Shown piece after piece: positions 35,033-48,046 of a stretch of 64,000 nt of DNA. Position numbers and translations under genes: made by a program. Each line of letters starts with the position of its first letter. Positions within the stretch are counted from its first letter, which is position 1. The stretch is from the NCBI RefSeq assembly GCF_020215705.1, contig NZ_JAIWNB010000003.1:62001-126000 (forward strand), in the 5' to 3' direction. Source of the DNA: Nonomuraea aurantiaca (GTDB lineage: Bacteria > Actinomycetota > Actinomycetes > Streptosporangiales > Streptosporangiaceae). The notes below the pieces were generated by a model that worked only from the letters and a program-made list of their open reading frames with translations, did no database searches and was not told the origin of the DNA.

Positions 35033-35845
35033 ATGCGCTTCCTTAAGGGTCACGGCACCGAGAACGATTTCGTCATCCTCCCTGACCCCGAGGGCGAGCT
35101 CGACTTGTCCGCCGTGCTGGTCGCCAAGATCTGCGAACGGCGCTCCGGGATCGGCGCCGACGGCGTCCTGCGCGTGGTCCGCACCAAGCTGAGCCCCGAG
35201 GTGGCCGACCAGGCCGCCACGGCCGAGTGGTTCATGGACTACCGCAACGCCGACGGCAGCATGGCCGAGATGTGCGGCAACGGCGCGCGCGTCTTCGCCC
35301 GCTACCTCGTCGAGACGGGGCTGGTCGGGGAGAGCGAGTTCAACGTGGCCACCAGGGGCGGCGTCAGGAGGATCCGCATCGAGGACAACGGCGACGTCGC
35401 CGTCGACATGGGCAAGCCCGTCGTCCGCGGCCGCAGCGTCACCACCGTCGCTGGTCACGAGTACGAAGGCGTCCACGTCGACATGGGCAACCCGCACCTG
35501 GCCTGCCCCATCGGCGACCCCGTCGTCCAGCTCGACCTGAGCCACCAGCCCGGCTTCGACCCGGGGGTCTTCCCCAGCGGCGTCAACATCGAGTTGTTCA
35601 ACGCGGTCGGCCCCAGCCGCGCGGTCATGCGCGTCTACGAGCGCGGCTCGGGCGAGACCCGCTCCTGCGGCACCGGCACGGTCGCCACCGCCGTCGCCGC
35701 CGCGGGCCTGCGCGGGGAGACCACCGGCAAGTGGACGATCGAGGTGCCCGGCGGCACCGTCGTCGTCACGCTCACCGAGGAGACCAGCTATCTGACCGGC
35801 CCCGCCGTCATCGTCGCGGGCGGGAACCTGATGCTTGCAGAATGA
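35033..35845 (+). CDS. dapF: Diaminopimelate epimerase
   Basis: Lysine/peptidoglycan pathway enzyme converting LL- to meso-diaminopimelate, 270 residues. Catalytic cysteines are Cys81 (MCGNGAR) and Cys212 (SCGTGT). The N-terminus FLKGHGTENDFVIL and GVNIELFN complete the signature. It lies in the miaA-dapF pair that is conserved in actinobacteria, where hflX usually follows closely; here hflX is 23.8 kb away. Confidence 0.97.
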   Translation: MRFLKGHGTENDFVILPDPEGELDLSAVLVAKICERRSGIGADGVLRVVRTKLSPEVADQAATAEWFMDYRNADGSMAEMCGNGARVFARYLVETGLVGESEFNVATRGGVRRIRIEDNGDVAVDMGKPVVRGRSVTTVAGHEYEGVHVDMGNPHLACPIGDPVVQLDLSHQPGFDPGVFPSGVNIELFNAVGPSRAVMRVYERGSGETRSCGTGTVATAVAAAGLRGETTGKWTIEVPGGTVVVTLTEETSYLTGPAVIVAGGNLMLAE

Positions 35846-35896
35846 TGTTCTCCTGAGGGATGCTGAGTCCACTTGGCGAACTGAGGGAAGGTGGAC

Positions 35897-36652
35897 ATGG
35901 CGGACCCGAGAACCACGGCGATGCGCGTCAAGGCCCCCATCGGCCGATACGGCGGCGGCTTCATGGTTTCCAGGGAGGCCAAGGCCCGCTGCGCGGAGTA
36001 CGGCCTCGGCCCGCGTGAGTTCTACTTCCGCGGGCGCTGCGGAGTCCTCGGCGAGTGCGCGGCCGACGTCGTCACCTCCGTCGCGGTCTTCTTCCCCGCC
36101 GCCCACGTCGAGGAGAGCTGGTACGGCGGGCGCAAGCTGAGCGTCGAGCGGGCCGTCGAGGTCTACACCGAGGTCTGCCACGAGTGGGGGCGGCGCAGGC
36201 TCGGCGGCTACGACGGCTGCGCCAGGCTCGCGGAGCTGCTCGAACCGGTCGTCGCCCAGGCCCCGGCCGCCGGGGCGCCGCTGTTCGCCGGGTGGCGGGC
36301 CGTACCTCTGCCCGACGACGCGCCCGCGCGGGCCACGCAGCTCATGCACGTCGTACGGGAGCTGCGAGGAGGGCTGCACGCCAACGCGGTGATCGCGGCG
36401 GGCCTCGACCCGCTGGAGGCGATGCTGGCGGCCGACCACGACGGCACTCCTTTCGGACACGCTTCTGGTGAGGTGATGGCCAAGTTCTTCACCTGGCCTG
36501 AGCCGTACCAGAAGCCGTCTCCCGCCGTCGTCGCGAAAAGGGTCGCGGTCGAAGAGGCGACCGATGATCTGCTGGCATCTGTATTTTCGGCACTGAACAA
36601 TGACGAATCGGACGAGCTCATCGAGCTTCTGCGTTTTGGGCACGGTGATTGA
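35897..36652 (+). CDS. SCO6745-like conserved protein
   Basis: A soluble 251-residue protein of unknown function. It resembles the actinobacterial SCO6745 family: an N-terminal segment with GRYGGGFMVSREAKARCAEYGL, the PREFYFRGRCGVLG turn, VTSVAVFFPAAHVEESW, and a C-terminal helical half with GLHANAVIAAGLDPLEAML. Members have been annotated as helix-turn-helix proteins on weak grounds. ATG 35897 has an AAGGTGG sequence just before it; GTG 35891 is possible. It lies 51 bp after dapF and 19 bp before the TPR-like gene. Confidence 0.7.
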   Translation: MADPRTTAMRVKAPIGRYGGGFMVSREAKARCAEYGLGPREFYFRGRCGVLGECAADVVTSVAVFFPAAHVEESWYGGRKLSVERAVEVYTEVCHEWGRRRLGGYDGCARLAELLEPVVAQAPAAGAPLFAGWRAVPLPDDAPARATQLMHVVRELRGGLHANAVIAAGLDPLEAMLAADHDGTPFGHASGEVMAKFFTWPEPYQKPSPAVVAKRVAVEEATDDLLASVFSALNNDESDELIELLRFGHGD

Positions 36653-36671
36653 CCTGGCAGACTGACTGCTC

Positions 36672-38948
36672 ATGGACGTGGACATCTGGGCCTGGGTCGG
36701 TGAAACCCAGCAGCAGCTTTCTGAGGCGGGCAACGTGGGGCTCGCCATGGCGCTGGGAGACCTGCCCGCACAGGCCTACGAGGGGCGATACCCCCAGCTA
36801 GACGTGATGGCTCCGGCCATCGCCCAGCAGGCGGAGGCCCTGGAGCTCCCGTGGCTCGAGTTCTACGCCCGCTACTGGCACCTGCTCGGCCGCGTGGGCG
36901 ACCGTGCGCAGGGTGCCGTCGCGATCGGTGACGCCGAGCACCTGCTGTCGTTCGCTCAGCGCGAAGAGGTGCGTGACTGCCCGGCCACCCCGGCCGCGGT
37001 CGAGGCGCTCGCCCTGGCGTGGGCCAACGCCGACGGTCCGGGCTACGCCACCGAGCGCCTGGAGACGCTCGACGCGGTCATCCAGGACCTGCAGCCGGAC
37101 AACCCCGCCTACACCGGGCTGGTGACGCAATACGTCGCCGCGCTCATCGACGCGGGCCGGGCGGGAGAGGCCGTCACCTACGCCGAGACCGCCGTCGAGC
37201 GGCTGCGCGCCGCCGACCGCGAGGCCAGCTGGGAGCTCGGCGCCGAGAGCGCCCGCGCGCTGCTCGCCGCCGGACGCGGTGAGGACGCGCTGGCCGCGCT
37301 CCAGGCCGCGGCCGACTTCCAGGCCGACGACCCGGTGGCCAAGGAGCGCAACGACGGCGTACGCCGCGCGCTGATCCTGGCCACGCTGGGCCGCATCGCC
37401 GAGGCCGTCGACGCGCTGCCCGACCTCGACGTGGTCGGCGAGCACCCGCGCTCGTGGGTGGAGTGGACACACGCCGTCGCCAAGCTGGCCGGCTCCTCGC
37501 AGATCACCAACACCTGGCAGCTCGGCCGCGTGCTGCGCCAGTGGATCGACTACTACGGCATGATGGGCGGCTACCGCGCCCGCTTCGAGCTCTCGCTGGT
37601 CGCGGGCGAGCTGGCCATCGCCAGGCAGAGCGTCTGGCAGGCGCGGCTGCTGGCCGACCTGGCCCAGTCGGCCGCCGCCGAGCTGCGCGACAGCACGGGC
37701 GTGGCCGAGCGGATCGCCGCCCTGCGCGCCGCCGCCGACGCGACGACCGAGCCGCCCGCGCCCTGCCCGGTCGAGGAGCGGGTCGCCTACTTCGACGCCG
37801 CCGACGGCCACAACGCCGACCCCGAGCGGTGGACCGGCTGGCTGGCCCCGAAGTCCGGCGAGGACCTGGAGACCACCCGCCGCCACACCACCACGCTCGG
37901 CTTTCTCGGCTACCCGGCGACGGGCGCCGACATCTACTGGAAGCTGCTGGTCGACTCTGGCGACATCGCCACCGCCGACCCCGACGACGTCTCCACGCTG
38001 ACCACGCTGCTCATCGAGGCCCGCCAGGACGAGCGGCTGGAGCAGATGGCGGCGCTGCTGCCGCACGACACCCAATACCTCGCGATGGCCCGTCTCCACA
38101 GCGCCCGCGAGCGCTGGCCGGAGGCGCTGGAGGCGGCCGAGCACGCCGTGGCCGCCGGGGGCGGCGTCGAGGCGCGCCGCCTGGTCGCCACCGCGGCCCA
38201 GCAGCTCGACGACAACGCCAAGGGCGCCAGGGCGCTGCTCGAAGTGATCGACGAGATCACCGAGGAGGACACCTGGCGCATGATCGTCATGGCCACCTCC
38301 AGCGAGGACTGGGACATCGTCCGCAAGGGCACCGCCAAGATCGGCATGCCGGTCAAGTCGACCGAGGGGCCGATCGAGGAGGAGATGGGCCTGATCCGGG
38401 TCATCCTCCCCGCGCCCGACGGCGGCCAGCGCCAGATCCTGTCCATCCGCACCGGCCCGGCCACCGCCCGGCTCGCCCTGCCGCAGCCGCGCGGCATGGA
38501 CTACAACGCCGGCGACCTGGTCGTGTTCGACCCGCAGCTGCTGGAGCCGGTCCCCGACGACCCCGAAGAGCAGCAGAACTTCGTGCCGCCCTTCGCCGCG
38601 GTGCGCATCCTCCGCCCCGGCGGCTACACCAGCTACTTCTTCGACGGCGCCGCGCCGAGCGAGGAGGACTGGGCGGAGTTCACCGAGGTCATGGCCGAGC
38701 GCGGCTGGCCGATGTGGGTCTACAGCGACGAGAACTACATGGTCACCCACCCGACCGGCGGCGAGCCGCTGCCCGGCGTGTTCGGCTGGGTCGCGGTGCC
38801 GCCGGACGTGTCGCCGACCGAGGTCGACGCCCTGCTCGACGACGCCACCGAGCGCTGGTCACACCCGCTGGCCTGGCTCGACCTGGCCAAGGAGGTCGAC
38901 GTGGAGGTCGAGCGCCACGAGCGGATCGTCAAGGAATACGGTCTCTAG
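36672..38948 (+). CDS. Large TPR-like hypothetical protein
   Basis: A 758-residue cytoplasmic protein. The first 560 residues are helical hairpins, Ala/Leu/Glu-rich, resembling tetratricopeptide repeats (for example GRAGEAVTYAETAVERLRAADREASWELGAESARALLAAGRGEDALAAL). The last 200 residues differ: beta-rich with LIRVILPAPDGGQRQILSIR, YTSYFFDGAAPSEEDWAEFTEVM and a Trp-rich end. No catalytic motif is seen. Probably a scaffold or regulatory protein. It has one base between its stop and the next ATG, so it is co-transcribed with the SDR. Confidence 0.75.
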   Translation: MDVDIWAWVGETQQQLSEAGNVGLAMALGDLPAQAYEGRYPQLDVMAPAIAQQAEALELPWLEFYARYWHLLGRVGDRAQGAVAIGDAEHLLSFAQREEVRDCPATPAAVEALALAWANADGPGYATERLETLDAVIQDLQPDNPAYTGLVTQYVAALIDAGRAGEAVTYAETAVERLRAADREASWELGAESARALLAAGRGEDALAALQAAADFQADDPVAKERNDGVRRALILATLGRIAEAVDALPDLDVVGEHPRSWVEWTHAVAKLAGSSQITNTWQLGRVLRQWIDYYGMMGGYRARFELSLVAGELAIARQSVWQARLLADLAQSAAAELRDSTGVAERIAALRAAADATTEPPAPCPVEERVAYFDAADGHNADPERWTGWLAPKSGEDLETTRRHTTTLGFLGYPATGADIYWKLLVDSGDIATADPDDVSTLTTLLIEARQDERLEQMAALLPHDTQYLAMARLHSARERWPEALEAAEHAVAAGGGVEARRLVATAAQQLDDNAKGARALLEVIDEITEEDTWRMIVMATSSEDWDIVRKGTAKIGMPVKSTEGPIEEEMGLIRVILPAPDGGQRQILSIRTGPATARLALPQPRGMDYNAGDLVVFDPQLLEPVPDDPEEQQNFVPPFAAVRILRPGGYTSYFFDGAAPSEEDWAEFTEVMAERGWPMWVYSDENYMVTHPTGGEPLPGVFGWVAVPPDVSPTEVDALLDDATERWSHPLAWLDLAKEVDVEVERHERIVKEYGL

Positions 38949-38949
38949 G

Positions 38950-39708
38950 ATGCTGCAACGCTTCAGCCTCGACGGGAAGGTCGCCATCGTCACCGGCGCG
39001 TCGTCGGGGCTGGGCGTGGCCTTCGCCCGCGGGCTGGCCGAGGCCGGGGCCGACATCGTGATCGGGGCCCGGCGGCAGGATCGGCTGGACGAGACGCGGC
39101 GGCTGGTCGAGGAGACCGGCCGCCGGTGCCTGGCCGTGCCGACCGACGTGACCAAGGTCGAGGACTGCCAGGCGCTGGTCGCCGCGGCCGTGGAGACCAT
39201 GGGCGCGGTCGACGTTTTGATCAACAACGCCGGGGTCGGCACCGCCGTGCCGGCGCTGCGGGAGACGCCGGAGGAGTTCCGGCAGGTGGTCGACATCAAC
39301 CTGCACGGCACGTACTGGATGGCGCAGGCGTGCGCGCGGGTGATGCGGCCCGGCTCGTCGATCGTCAACATCGGCAGCATCCTGGCGGAGACGACGGCCG
39401 GGCTGCCGCAGGCCGCCTACAGCGCGTCGAAGGCGGCGGTGATCGGGCTGACCCGGGACCTGGCGCAGCAGTGGACGGGGCGGCGGGGGATCCGGGTCAA
39501 CTGCCTGGAGCCCGGGTTCTTCGCCTCGGAGATGACGGTGCAGTTCAAGCCCGACTACCTGGAGCGGATGGTGGCGCAGCGGGTGGTCATGGGGCGGGTG
39601 GGGGAAGCGGCGGAGCTGGTGGCCGCGGCGGTCTTCCTGGCGAGTGACGCGTCGTCGTACATCACGGGCGTCGTCCTGCCCGTCGACGGCGGCATCCTCA
39701 TCACCTGA
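38950..39708 (+). CDS. Short-chain dehydrogenase/reductase (SDR)
   Basis: Classical SDR oxidoreductase, 252 residues. Cofactor motif TGASSGLG (15-22), NNAG, catalytic Ser in NIGSIL and YSASK, then the C-terminal ITGVVLPVDGGI. The residues after the second beta-strand (IGARRQDRLD) favour NADP(H). The substrate is unknown. One base separates it from the TPR-like gene. Confidence 0.9.
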   Translation: MLQRFSLDGKVAIVTGASSGLGVAFARGLAEAGADIVIGARRQDRLDETRRLVEETGRRCLAVPTDVTKVEDCQALVAAAVETMGAVDVLINNAGVGTAVPALRETPEEFRQVVDINLHGTYWMAQACARVMRPGSSIVNIGSILAETTAGLPQAAYSASKAAVIGLTRDLAQQWTGRRGIRVNCLEPGFFASEMTVQFKPDYLERMVAQRVVMGRVGEAAELVAAAVFLASDASSYITGVVLPVDGGILIT

Positions 39709-39829
39709 CGAACTCGACCGGCCGCGCGTCCTCGTCCGGCCGTGCGTTGCCGGGCCGCGTACCGCCTGATCAGTGGGTTCCTGGTAGTTTGAGCGCGGGT
39801 TTATGGCGTGACTTTTCCATGGAGGGGCG

Positions 39830-40192
39830 ATGCAGGACATCGACAGGCTGGCGGCTGTGATCCGTGATGAGCGGCCTTGGGGTGGGTTCGAGCGGTTCAC
39901 CCTGAATGAGGTGTCCACCGTTAAGATCATCGAGGTCTCGCCGGGGCAGCGGCTGAGCCTGCAGCGTCATGAGCACCGCTCGGAGCTGTGGGTGGCGCTC
40001 GACCCGGGGTGCGTGTTCGAGGTGGACGGGAAGCGCATCGAGCCCGCTGTGGGGGATCGGGTGCTGATCCAGCAGGGGCAGACGCACCGGCTGAGCTCGT
40101 CCGGGCCCGCGACGCGGATCCTCGAGATCGCCTTCGGTCACTTCGACGAGGACGACATCGAGCGCCTTGAGGACTCCTACGGGCGCTCGTAG
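39830..40192 (+). CDS. Stand-alone mannose-6-phosphate isomerase type II cupin
   Basis: A 120-residue cupin equivalent to the C-terminal domain of bifunctional GDP-mannose pyrophosphorylase/phosphomannose isomerase. DERPWGGFERFTLNEVSTVKIIEVSPGQRLSLQRHEHRSELW is the cupin-1 motif with His, His and Glu ligands, and THRLSS carries the last His. The nucleotidyltransferase domain is missing, so the protein is either a sugar-phosphate isomerase or a regulatory cupin. A GGAGG-like GGAGGGG precedes the ATG. A strong terminator follows the gene. Confidence 0.85.
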   Translation: MQDIDRLAAVIRDERPWGGFERFTLNEVSTVKIIEVSPGQRLSLQRHEHRSELWVALDPGCVFEVDGKRIEPAVGDRVLIQQGQTHRLSSSGPATRILEIAFGHFDEDDIERLEDSYGRS

Positions 40193-40215
40193 TCGCCCGG
40201 CTCTCCCAGCGTGAG

Positions 40216-40246
40216 GGATCCCGCCTCTATGGCGGGATCCTTTTTT
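40216..40246 (+). terminator. Intrinsic terminator after the cupin gene
   Basis: GGATCCCGCC, loop TCTAT, GGCGGGATCC, then six T. A perfect 10-bp stem with a T-tract is unusual in such GC-rich genomes. Confidence 0.95.
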
Positions 40247-40446
40247 ACGGCCGGCCAGGCTCGGATGCAGATTTAGCGGAATTGTAGCGTTTATATGGTG
40301 GGCCGCGGCTACATTAAGCGTCAATGGTGGAGAGAAAAGGAGGCCTAGATCCGGCAGCCCGTCAGTGCAAGGGCTGACTCCCCGGAAGGTTGCAAATACC
40401 GAAGGGCGTTCCAGCAATGCCAATTCCCGCAGAATGGAGAGCGCCG

Positions 40447-40677
40447 ATGCGTCGAAAACTGGCCGTTATTCTCCTCTCATTCGCCATAACCGCCGGCGGG
40501 GGCATCGCCCTGTCGGCGCCCGCCTGGGCGGAGTGGAGGCTCATTCAGGTCTACGCCAAGGGTAGCGACTGCGAGATCGCAGGGCGGTACTACGTCAACC
40601 ACACCGAAGCCATCCATTATTACTGCACATGGGACAGCCCCGGCTTTGCACTCCACGTCTATTACCCCGACACCTGA
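40447..40677 (+). CDS. Small secreted protein (hypothetical)
   Basis: A 76-residue protein with a Sec signal peptide: MRRK, a hydrophobic core, and SAPAWA just before the predicted cut at about residue 29. The mature part is about 47 residues, beginning EWRLIQVYAKGSDCEIAGRY, aromatic-rich (Tyr, Trp, His) with two cysteines (GSDCEI and YYCTW) that can form one disulfide. GGAG lies seven bases before the ATG. The gene stands alone between two terminators, so it has its own promoter in the relatively AT-rich 200 bp upstream. No family is recognised; similar small exported beta-rich proteins exist in actinomycetes. Confidence 0.75.
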   Translation: MRRKLAVILLSFAITAGGGIALSAPAWAEWRLIQVYAKGSDCEIAGRYYVNHTEAIHYYCTWDSPGFALHVYYPDT

Positions 40678-40724
40678 CACGGCGGCGCGATGCGACCGCA
40701 GCGCGTATCGCACAAGCTTCCCGA

Positions 40725-40759
40725 GAGGCTCGGCTGGGACATCCCAGCCGGGCCTCTTT
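40725..40759 (+). terminator. Terminator-like hairpin after the small secreted gene
   Basis: A stem of five plus nine base pairs (GAGGC, one mismatch, CGGCTGGGA, and complement) with a two-base loop is followed by TTT. It separates the small gene from the dimethylglycine oxidase operon. Confidence 0.8.
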
Positions 40760-40793
40760 CGTGGTCTTGGGGTCCAACCCCCTCCCCGGGTGA

Positions 40794-44538
<3,745 letters not shown>

Positions 44539-44539
<1 letters not shown>

Positions 44540-44784
44540 TGCTGCTCATCGACTGCCCCCACTGCGGGCCCCGCGACGAGAACGAGTTCCGCTACGGCGG
44601 GCAGGCCGGCATCGCCTACCCCGAGACGCCCGCCAGTGCCACGGACGCGGAGTGGGCCGAGTACGTGTTCCTGCGGGACAACCCCAAGGGGTGGTTCGAC
44701 GAGCGCTGGTTCCACGTGCACGGCTGCCGGACCTGGTTCACGCTCCGGCGGCACACCGTCACCCACGAAATCTGGAACCCATGA
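44539..44784 (+). CDS. soxD: Sarcosine oxidase delta subunit
   Basis: An 81-residue zinc-binding subunit. CPHCG (Cys6, Cys9) and HVHGC (His59, Cys63) are the zinc ligands. EFRYGGQAGIAYPE and RDNPKGWFDERWFHV are the family core. Its ATG shares one base with the stop of soxB, and the fused alpha/gamma gene begins 16 bases after its stop. Confidence 0.95.
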
Positions 44785-44800
44785 GCTCGGGAAAGGCGCC

Positions 44801-47800
44801 ATGACCCGTCTGGACAAGGGCGGTCTGGTGGACCGCTCCGTCGTGCTGTCGTTCAGCTTTGACGGTCGCCGCATGGAGGGGCATCCCGGCGACACGCTCG
44901 CCTCCGCGCTGCTGGCCAACGGGGTGCGCGTGGTCGGCCACAGCGTCGAGCTGGGCCGCCCGCGCGGCATCTTCTCCGCCGGCCCCGAGGAGCCGAACGC
45001 GCTGGTCCGCGTGGGCGCCGACCCGATGCTGGCGGCCACCACCGTCGAGCTGTACGAGGGTCTGGAGGCGTGGAGCCTGCGCGGCAAGGGCCGGGTGGAC
45101 CTGGACGCGACCGACGATCGCCGCTGCGACAAGGGCTACCTGCACTGCGACGTGCTGGTGGTCGGCGGCGGCCCGGCCGGGCTGGCCGCCGCGCTCAGCG
45201 CCGGGGTGGCGGGCGCCCGGGTGATCCTCGTCGACGACCAGCCCCGGCTCGGCGGCGACCTGCTCAACAGCCGGGTCCGCCTGGACGGCTCCCGCGCGCT
45301 CGACTGGGTGGCTTTGGTACGGGCCCGGCTGGCGTCCATGCCCGACGTGCGGGTGCTCACCAGGACGACGGCGATCGGCTACTACGACCACAACTACGTG
45401 GTCGCCGTCGAGCGCCGCCCCCGGGGTGAGCGGCTGTGGCATCTGCGCACGGCCCAGGTCGTCCTGGCGACCGGCGCGCAGGAGCGGTCGCTCGCCTTCC
45501 CCGGCAACGACCGGCCCGGCGTGATGCTCGCCTCGGCCGCCCGCACCTACGTCAACCGGTACGGCGTACGGCCCGGCCGCCGGGCGGTCGTCTTCGCCTG
45601 CGCGGACTCGGGTTACGAGGCGGCGCGCGACCTGCGGGCGGCCGGCGTCGAGATCGCCGCCGTCATCGACCCGCGCCCGCAAGCCCCTGCCGAAGCGCTT
45701 GCGGGGCAGGTCGTCACGGGGACCGTGGCGGATGCCGACGGTCTGCTCACCGAGGTCCTGGTGGGTGACCGGCGCTTCGAGGCCGACCTGCTGGCCGTCG
45801 CCGGCGGCTGGAACCCGGTCGTCCACCTGTTCAGCCAGTCGCAGGGCCGGACCGTGTTCGACGAGGAGGCGCAGGCGTTCGTGCCGGGCGCCTCCGCGCA
45901 GGCCGAACGGTCCGCCGGGGCCTGCCGGGGCCGGTACGGCACGGCGGAGGCCATCCAGGACGGCTACGCGGCAGGCTGCCAGGCGGCCCGGCCGGCGGGC
46001 AAGAGGCAGGGGGGCGGCTTCCGGGTGCCGGAGACCGACGAGCTCCCCCTGCGGCCCCCGGCTGCTGTCTGGCTGGTCGAGCCACAGTCCACCGACGCTC
46101 CCGACGTTTTCGCCGATCTGCATCGGGACGTCACCGTGGCCGATCTCGCCAGGGCCGCGGGCACCGGCATGCGGTCCGTGGAGCACGTCAAGCGCTACAC
46201 CACCGCCGGAACCGGTGCCGACCAGGGCAAGACGTCAGGTGCCGTGGTGGCGGGGGTGATGTCCGCGCTGCTCGGCGCCGCCCCCGGTCAGGTGGGTACG
46301 ACCACGTTCCGCCCGCCGTACACACCCGTGTCCTTCGCCACGCTCGCCGGACGTGACCGGGGCGCGCTCTCCGACCCGGTCAGGACGACCGCGCCGCACG
46401 CCTCGCACGTCGCGCGGGGCGCGGTGTTCGAGGACGTCGGGCAGTGGAAGCGGCCCCGCTACTTCCCGCTCGGCGGCGAGACGATGGAGCAGGCGGTGCT
46501 GCGCGAGTGCCGGGCGGCCCGTACGGGCGTCGCCGCCATGGACGCCTCCACACTCGGGAAGATCGACGTCAGGGGCGCCGGCGCGGGGGAGTTCCTCGAC
46601 CGGATCTACACGAACATGTACTCCACGCTGCGCGTTGGCTCGTGCCGCTATGGGGTGATGTGCACCGCCGACGGGATGGTGTTCGACGACGGCACGACCA
46701 CGCGGCTCGCCGACGATCACTACCTGATGACCACGACCACCGGCAACGCGGCGGCCGTGCTCGACTGGCTGGAGGAGTGGCGGCAGACCGAGTGGCCGGG
46801 GCTGGAGGTGTCGTTCACGTCCGTGACGGACCACTGGGCGACGGTGGCGGTGGTGGGACCGAAGGCGCGGGAGATCATCGGGCTGATCGCGCCGGGGGCC
46901 GAGGAGCTGGCGTTCATGACGTACGCGGCCACGAAAGTGCTGGGCGTCGACGGGCGGGTGTTCAGGATCAGCTTCTCCGGCGAGCTGGCCTACGAGGTCA
47001 ACGTGCCCTGGTGGTACGGCCGGTCGCTCTGGGAGACCGTGCTGGACCTGGGCGCGGTGCCGTACGGGACCGAGACCATGCACGTGCTGCGGGCCGAGAA
47101 GGGGTTCGCCATGGTCGGCCAGGAGACCGACGGCACGGTCACCCCGCAGGACCTCGGCATGTCGTGGCTGGTGTCGAAGCGCAAGCCCGACTTCGTGGGC
47201 AAGCGCTCGCACGCGCGCCCCGACACGGCGCGTGACGGGCGCAAGCGGCTGGTGGGGCTGCTCGCCGACGATCCGGCCGCGTTCGTGGCGGAGGGCGCCC
47301 AGCTCGTGGGCCCGACCGGGCCGATGCTGGGGCATGTGACGTCCAGCTATGTGAGCGCGGCGCTCGGGCGGAGCTTCAGCCTGGCCATGGTCCGTGGCGT
47401 GGCCGTCGGAGACCGGCTCTCGGCGGTGTCGGGGGAGTCGGCCGTGCCCGTGACGGTGGTCGAGCCGGTCTTCTATGACCCCGGCAACACCCGGCGCGAC
47501 GGTGATCCGGCTGTGCGGGCGGTCGCCGGGCGTGCGGCGGGCTGCCGTAAGGAGAGTCCGGCCGCCGCGTTCGCCGGGCGCTTCGAGGCCGCCGGTTCCG
47601 AGCGGGTACGCCTGCGCGAGGTGCCCTTCGTACGGATGTGGGAGGTTCGCGGGGCTGATCCCGGCGTGGGACTGCGGCTGGGACCCGACTGGTGGCTCGT
47701 GACGGGGGACACCGAAGAGCGGCCCGGGTGGGTGGACGTGTCGGGTCAGCGGACCGTGCTGGAGCTCACGGGGCCGGGCGCGCTGGACGTCCTGATCACC

Positions 47801-47983
47801 GGCTGCCCGATCGACCTGCACCCGGCGGTGTTCCCGGGGCACGCGCAGACGCTGCTGGGCAAGGCGGCCGTCCTGCTCGAACGGTTCTCCGAGCCGGAGG
47901 GGGAGGGCGGCTACCGGATCTACGTGCGTTCTTCCTTCGCCACTTACCTCGCCGAATGGTTGCTTGACGCACTTGAGGGATAA
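44801..47983 (+). CDS. soxA-soxG: Sarcosine oxidase alpha subunit fused to gamma subunit
   Basis: A 1060-residue protein. Residues 1-about 110 are the alpha-subunit ubiquitin-like cap (FDGRRMEGHPGDTLASALLANG). Then comes the NAD-binding domain DVLVVGGGPAGLAAALSAG, a second nucleotide-binding part, and the GcvT-like folate domain (ARTGVAAMDASTLGKIDVRG to SGELAYEVNVPWW). From about residue 917 (KESPAAAFAGRF) to the end, 144 residues match a gamma subunit (VRLREVPFVRMWEVRG, DVSGQRTVLELTGPGALDVLITGCPIDLHP). Gamma is normally a separate gene after soxA; no separate soxG is present. There is no stop or frameshift between the parts. The ATG at 44801 follows GGGAAAGG. Confidence 0.9.
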   Translation: MTRLDKGGLVDRSVVLSFSFDGRRMEGHPGDTLASALLANGVRVVGHSVELGRPRGIFSAGPEEPNALVRVGADPMLAATTVELYEGLEAWSLRGKGRVDLDATDDRRCDKGYLHCDVLVVGGGPAGLAAALSAGVAGARVILVDDQPRLGGDLLNSRVRLDGSRALDWVALVRARLASMPDVRVLTRTTAIGYYDHNYVVAVERRPRGERLWHLRTAQVVLATGAQERSLAFPGNDRPGVMLASAARTYVNRYGVRPGRRAVVFACADSGYEAARDLRAAGVEIAAVIDPRPQAPAEALAGQVVTGTVADADGLLTEVLVGDRRFEADLLAVAGGWNPVVHLFSQSQGRTVFDEEAQAFVPGASAQAERSAGACRGRYGTAEAIQDGYAAGCQAARPAGKRQGGGFRVPETDELPLRPPAAVWLVEPQSTDAPDVFADLHRDVTVADLARAAGTGMRSVEHVKRYTTAGTGADQGKTSGAVVAGVMSALLGAAPGQVGTTTFRPPYTPVSFATLAGRDRGALSDPVRTTAPHASHVARGAVFEDVGQWKRPRYFPLGGETMEQAVLRECRAARTGVAAMDASTLGKIDVRGAGAGEFLDRIYTNMYSTLRVGSCRYGVMCTADGMVFDDGTTTRLADDHYLMTTTTGNAAAVLDWLEEWRQTEWPGLEVSFTSVTDHWATVAVVGPKAREIIGLIAPGAEELAFMTYAATKVLGVDGRVFRISFSGELAYEVNVPWWYGRSLWETVLDLGAVPYGTETMHVLRAEKGFAMVGQETDGTVTPQDLGMSWLVSKRKPDFVGKRSHARPDTARDGRKRLVGLLADDPAAFVAEGAQLVGPTGPMLGHVTSSYVSAALGRSFSLAMVRGVAVGDRLSAVSGESAVPVTVVEPVFYDPGNTRRDGDPAVRAVAGRAAGCRKESPAAAFAGRFEAAGSERVRLREVPFVRMWEVRGADPGVGLRLGPDWWLVTGDTEERPGWVDVSGQRTVLELTGPGALDVLITGCPIDLHPAVFPGHAQTLLGKAAVLLERFSEPEGEGGYRIYVRSSFATYLAEWLLDALEG

Positions 47984-48046
47984 ATAGGCGCTTAGGGGTA
48001 ATTGCTCTACCTAGACTTTACGAAAACATATGTCTGGGGGTAGAGC

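Noticed and set aside
33518..36748. A 1076-codon open frame on the minus strand opposite ogt, miaA, dapF and the 35.9-kb gene
   Set aside because: It is the mirror frame of strongly recognisable genes, with His/Arg/Gly-biased composition typical of GC-rich antisense.
44636..44800. Upstream in-frame extension of the soxA-soxG gene by 55 codons
   Set aside because: It lies within soxD in another frame and does not look like protein. The ATG at 44801 has a Shine-Dalgarno and the family start follows.
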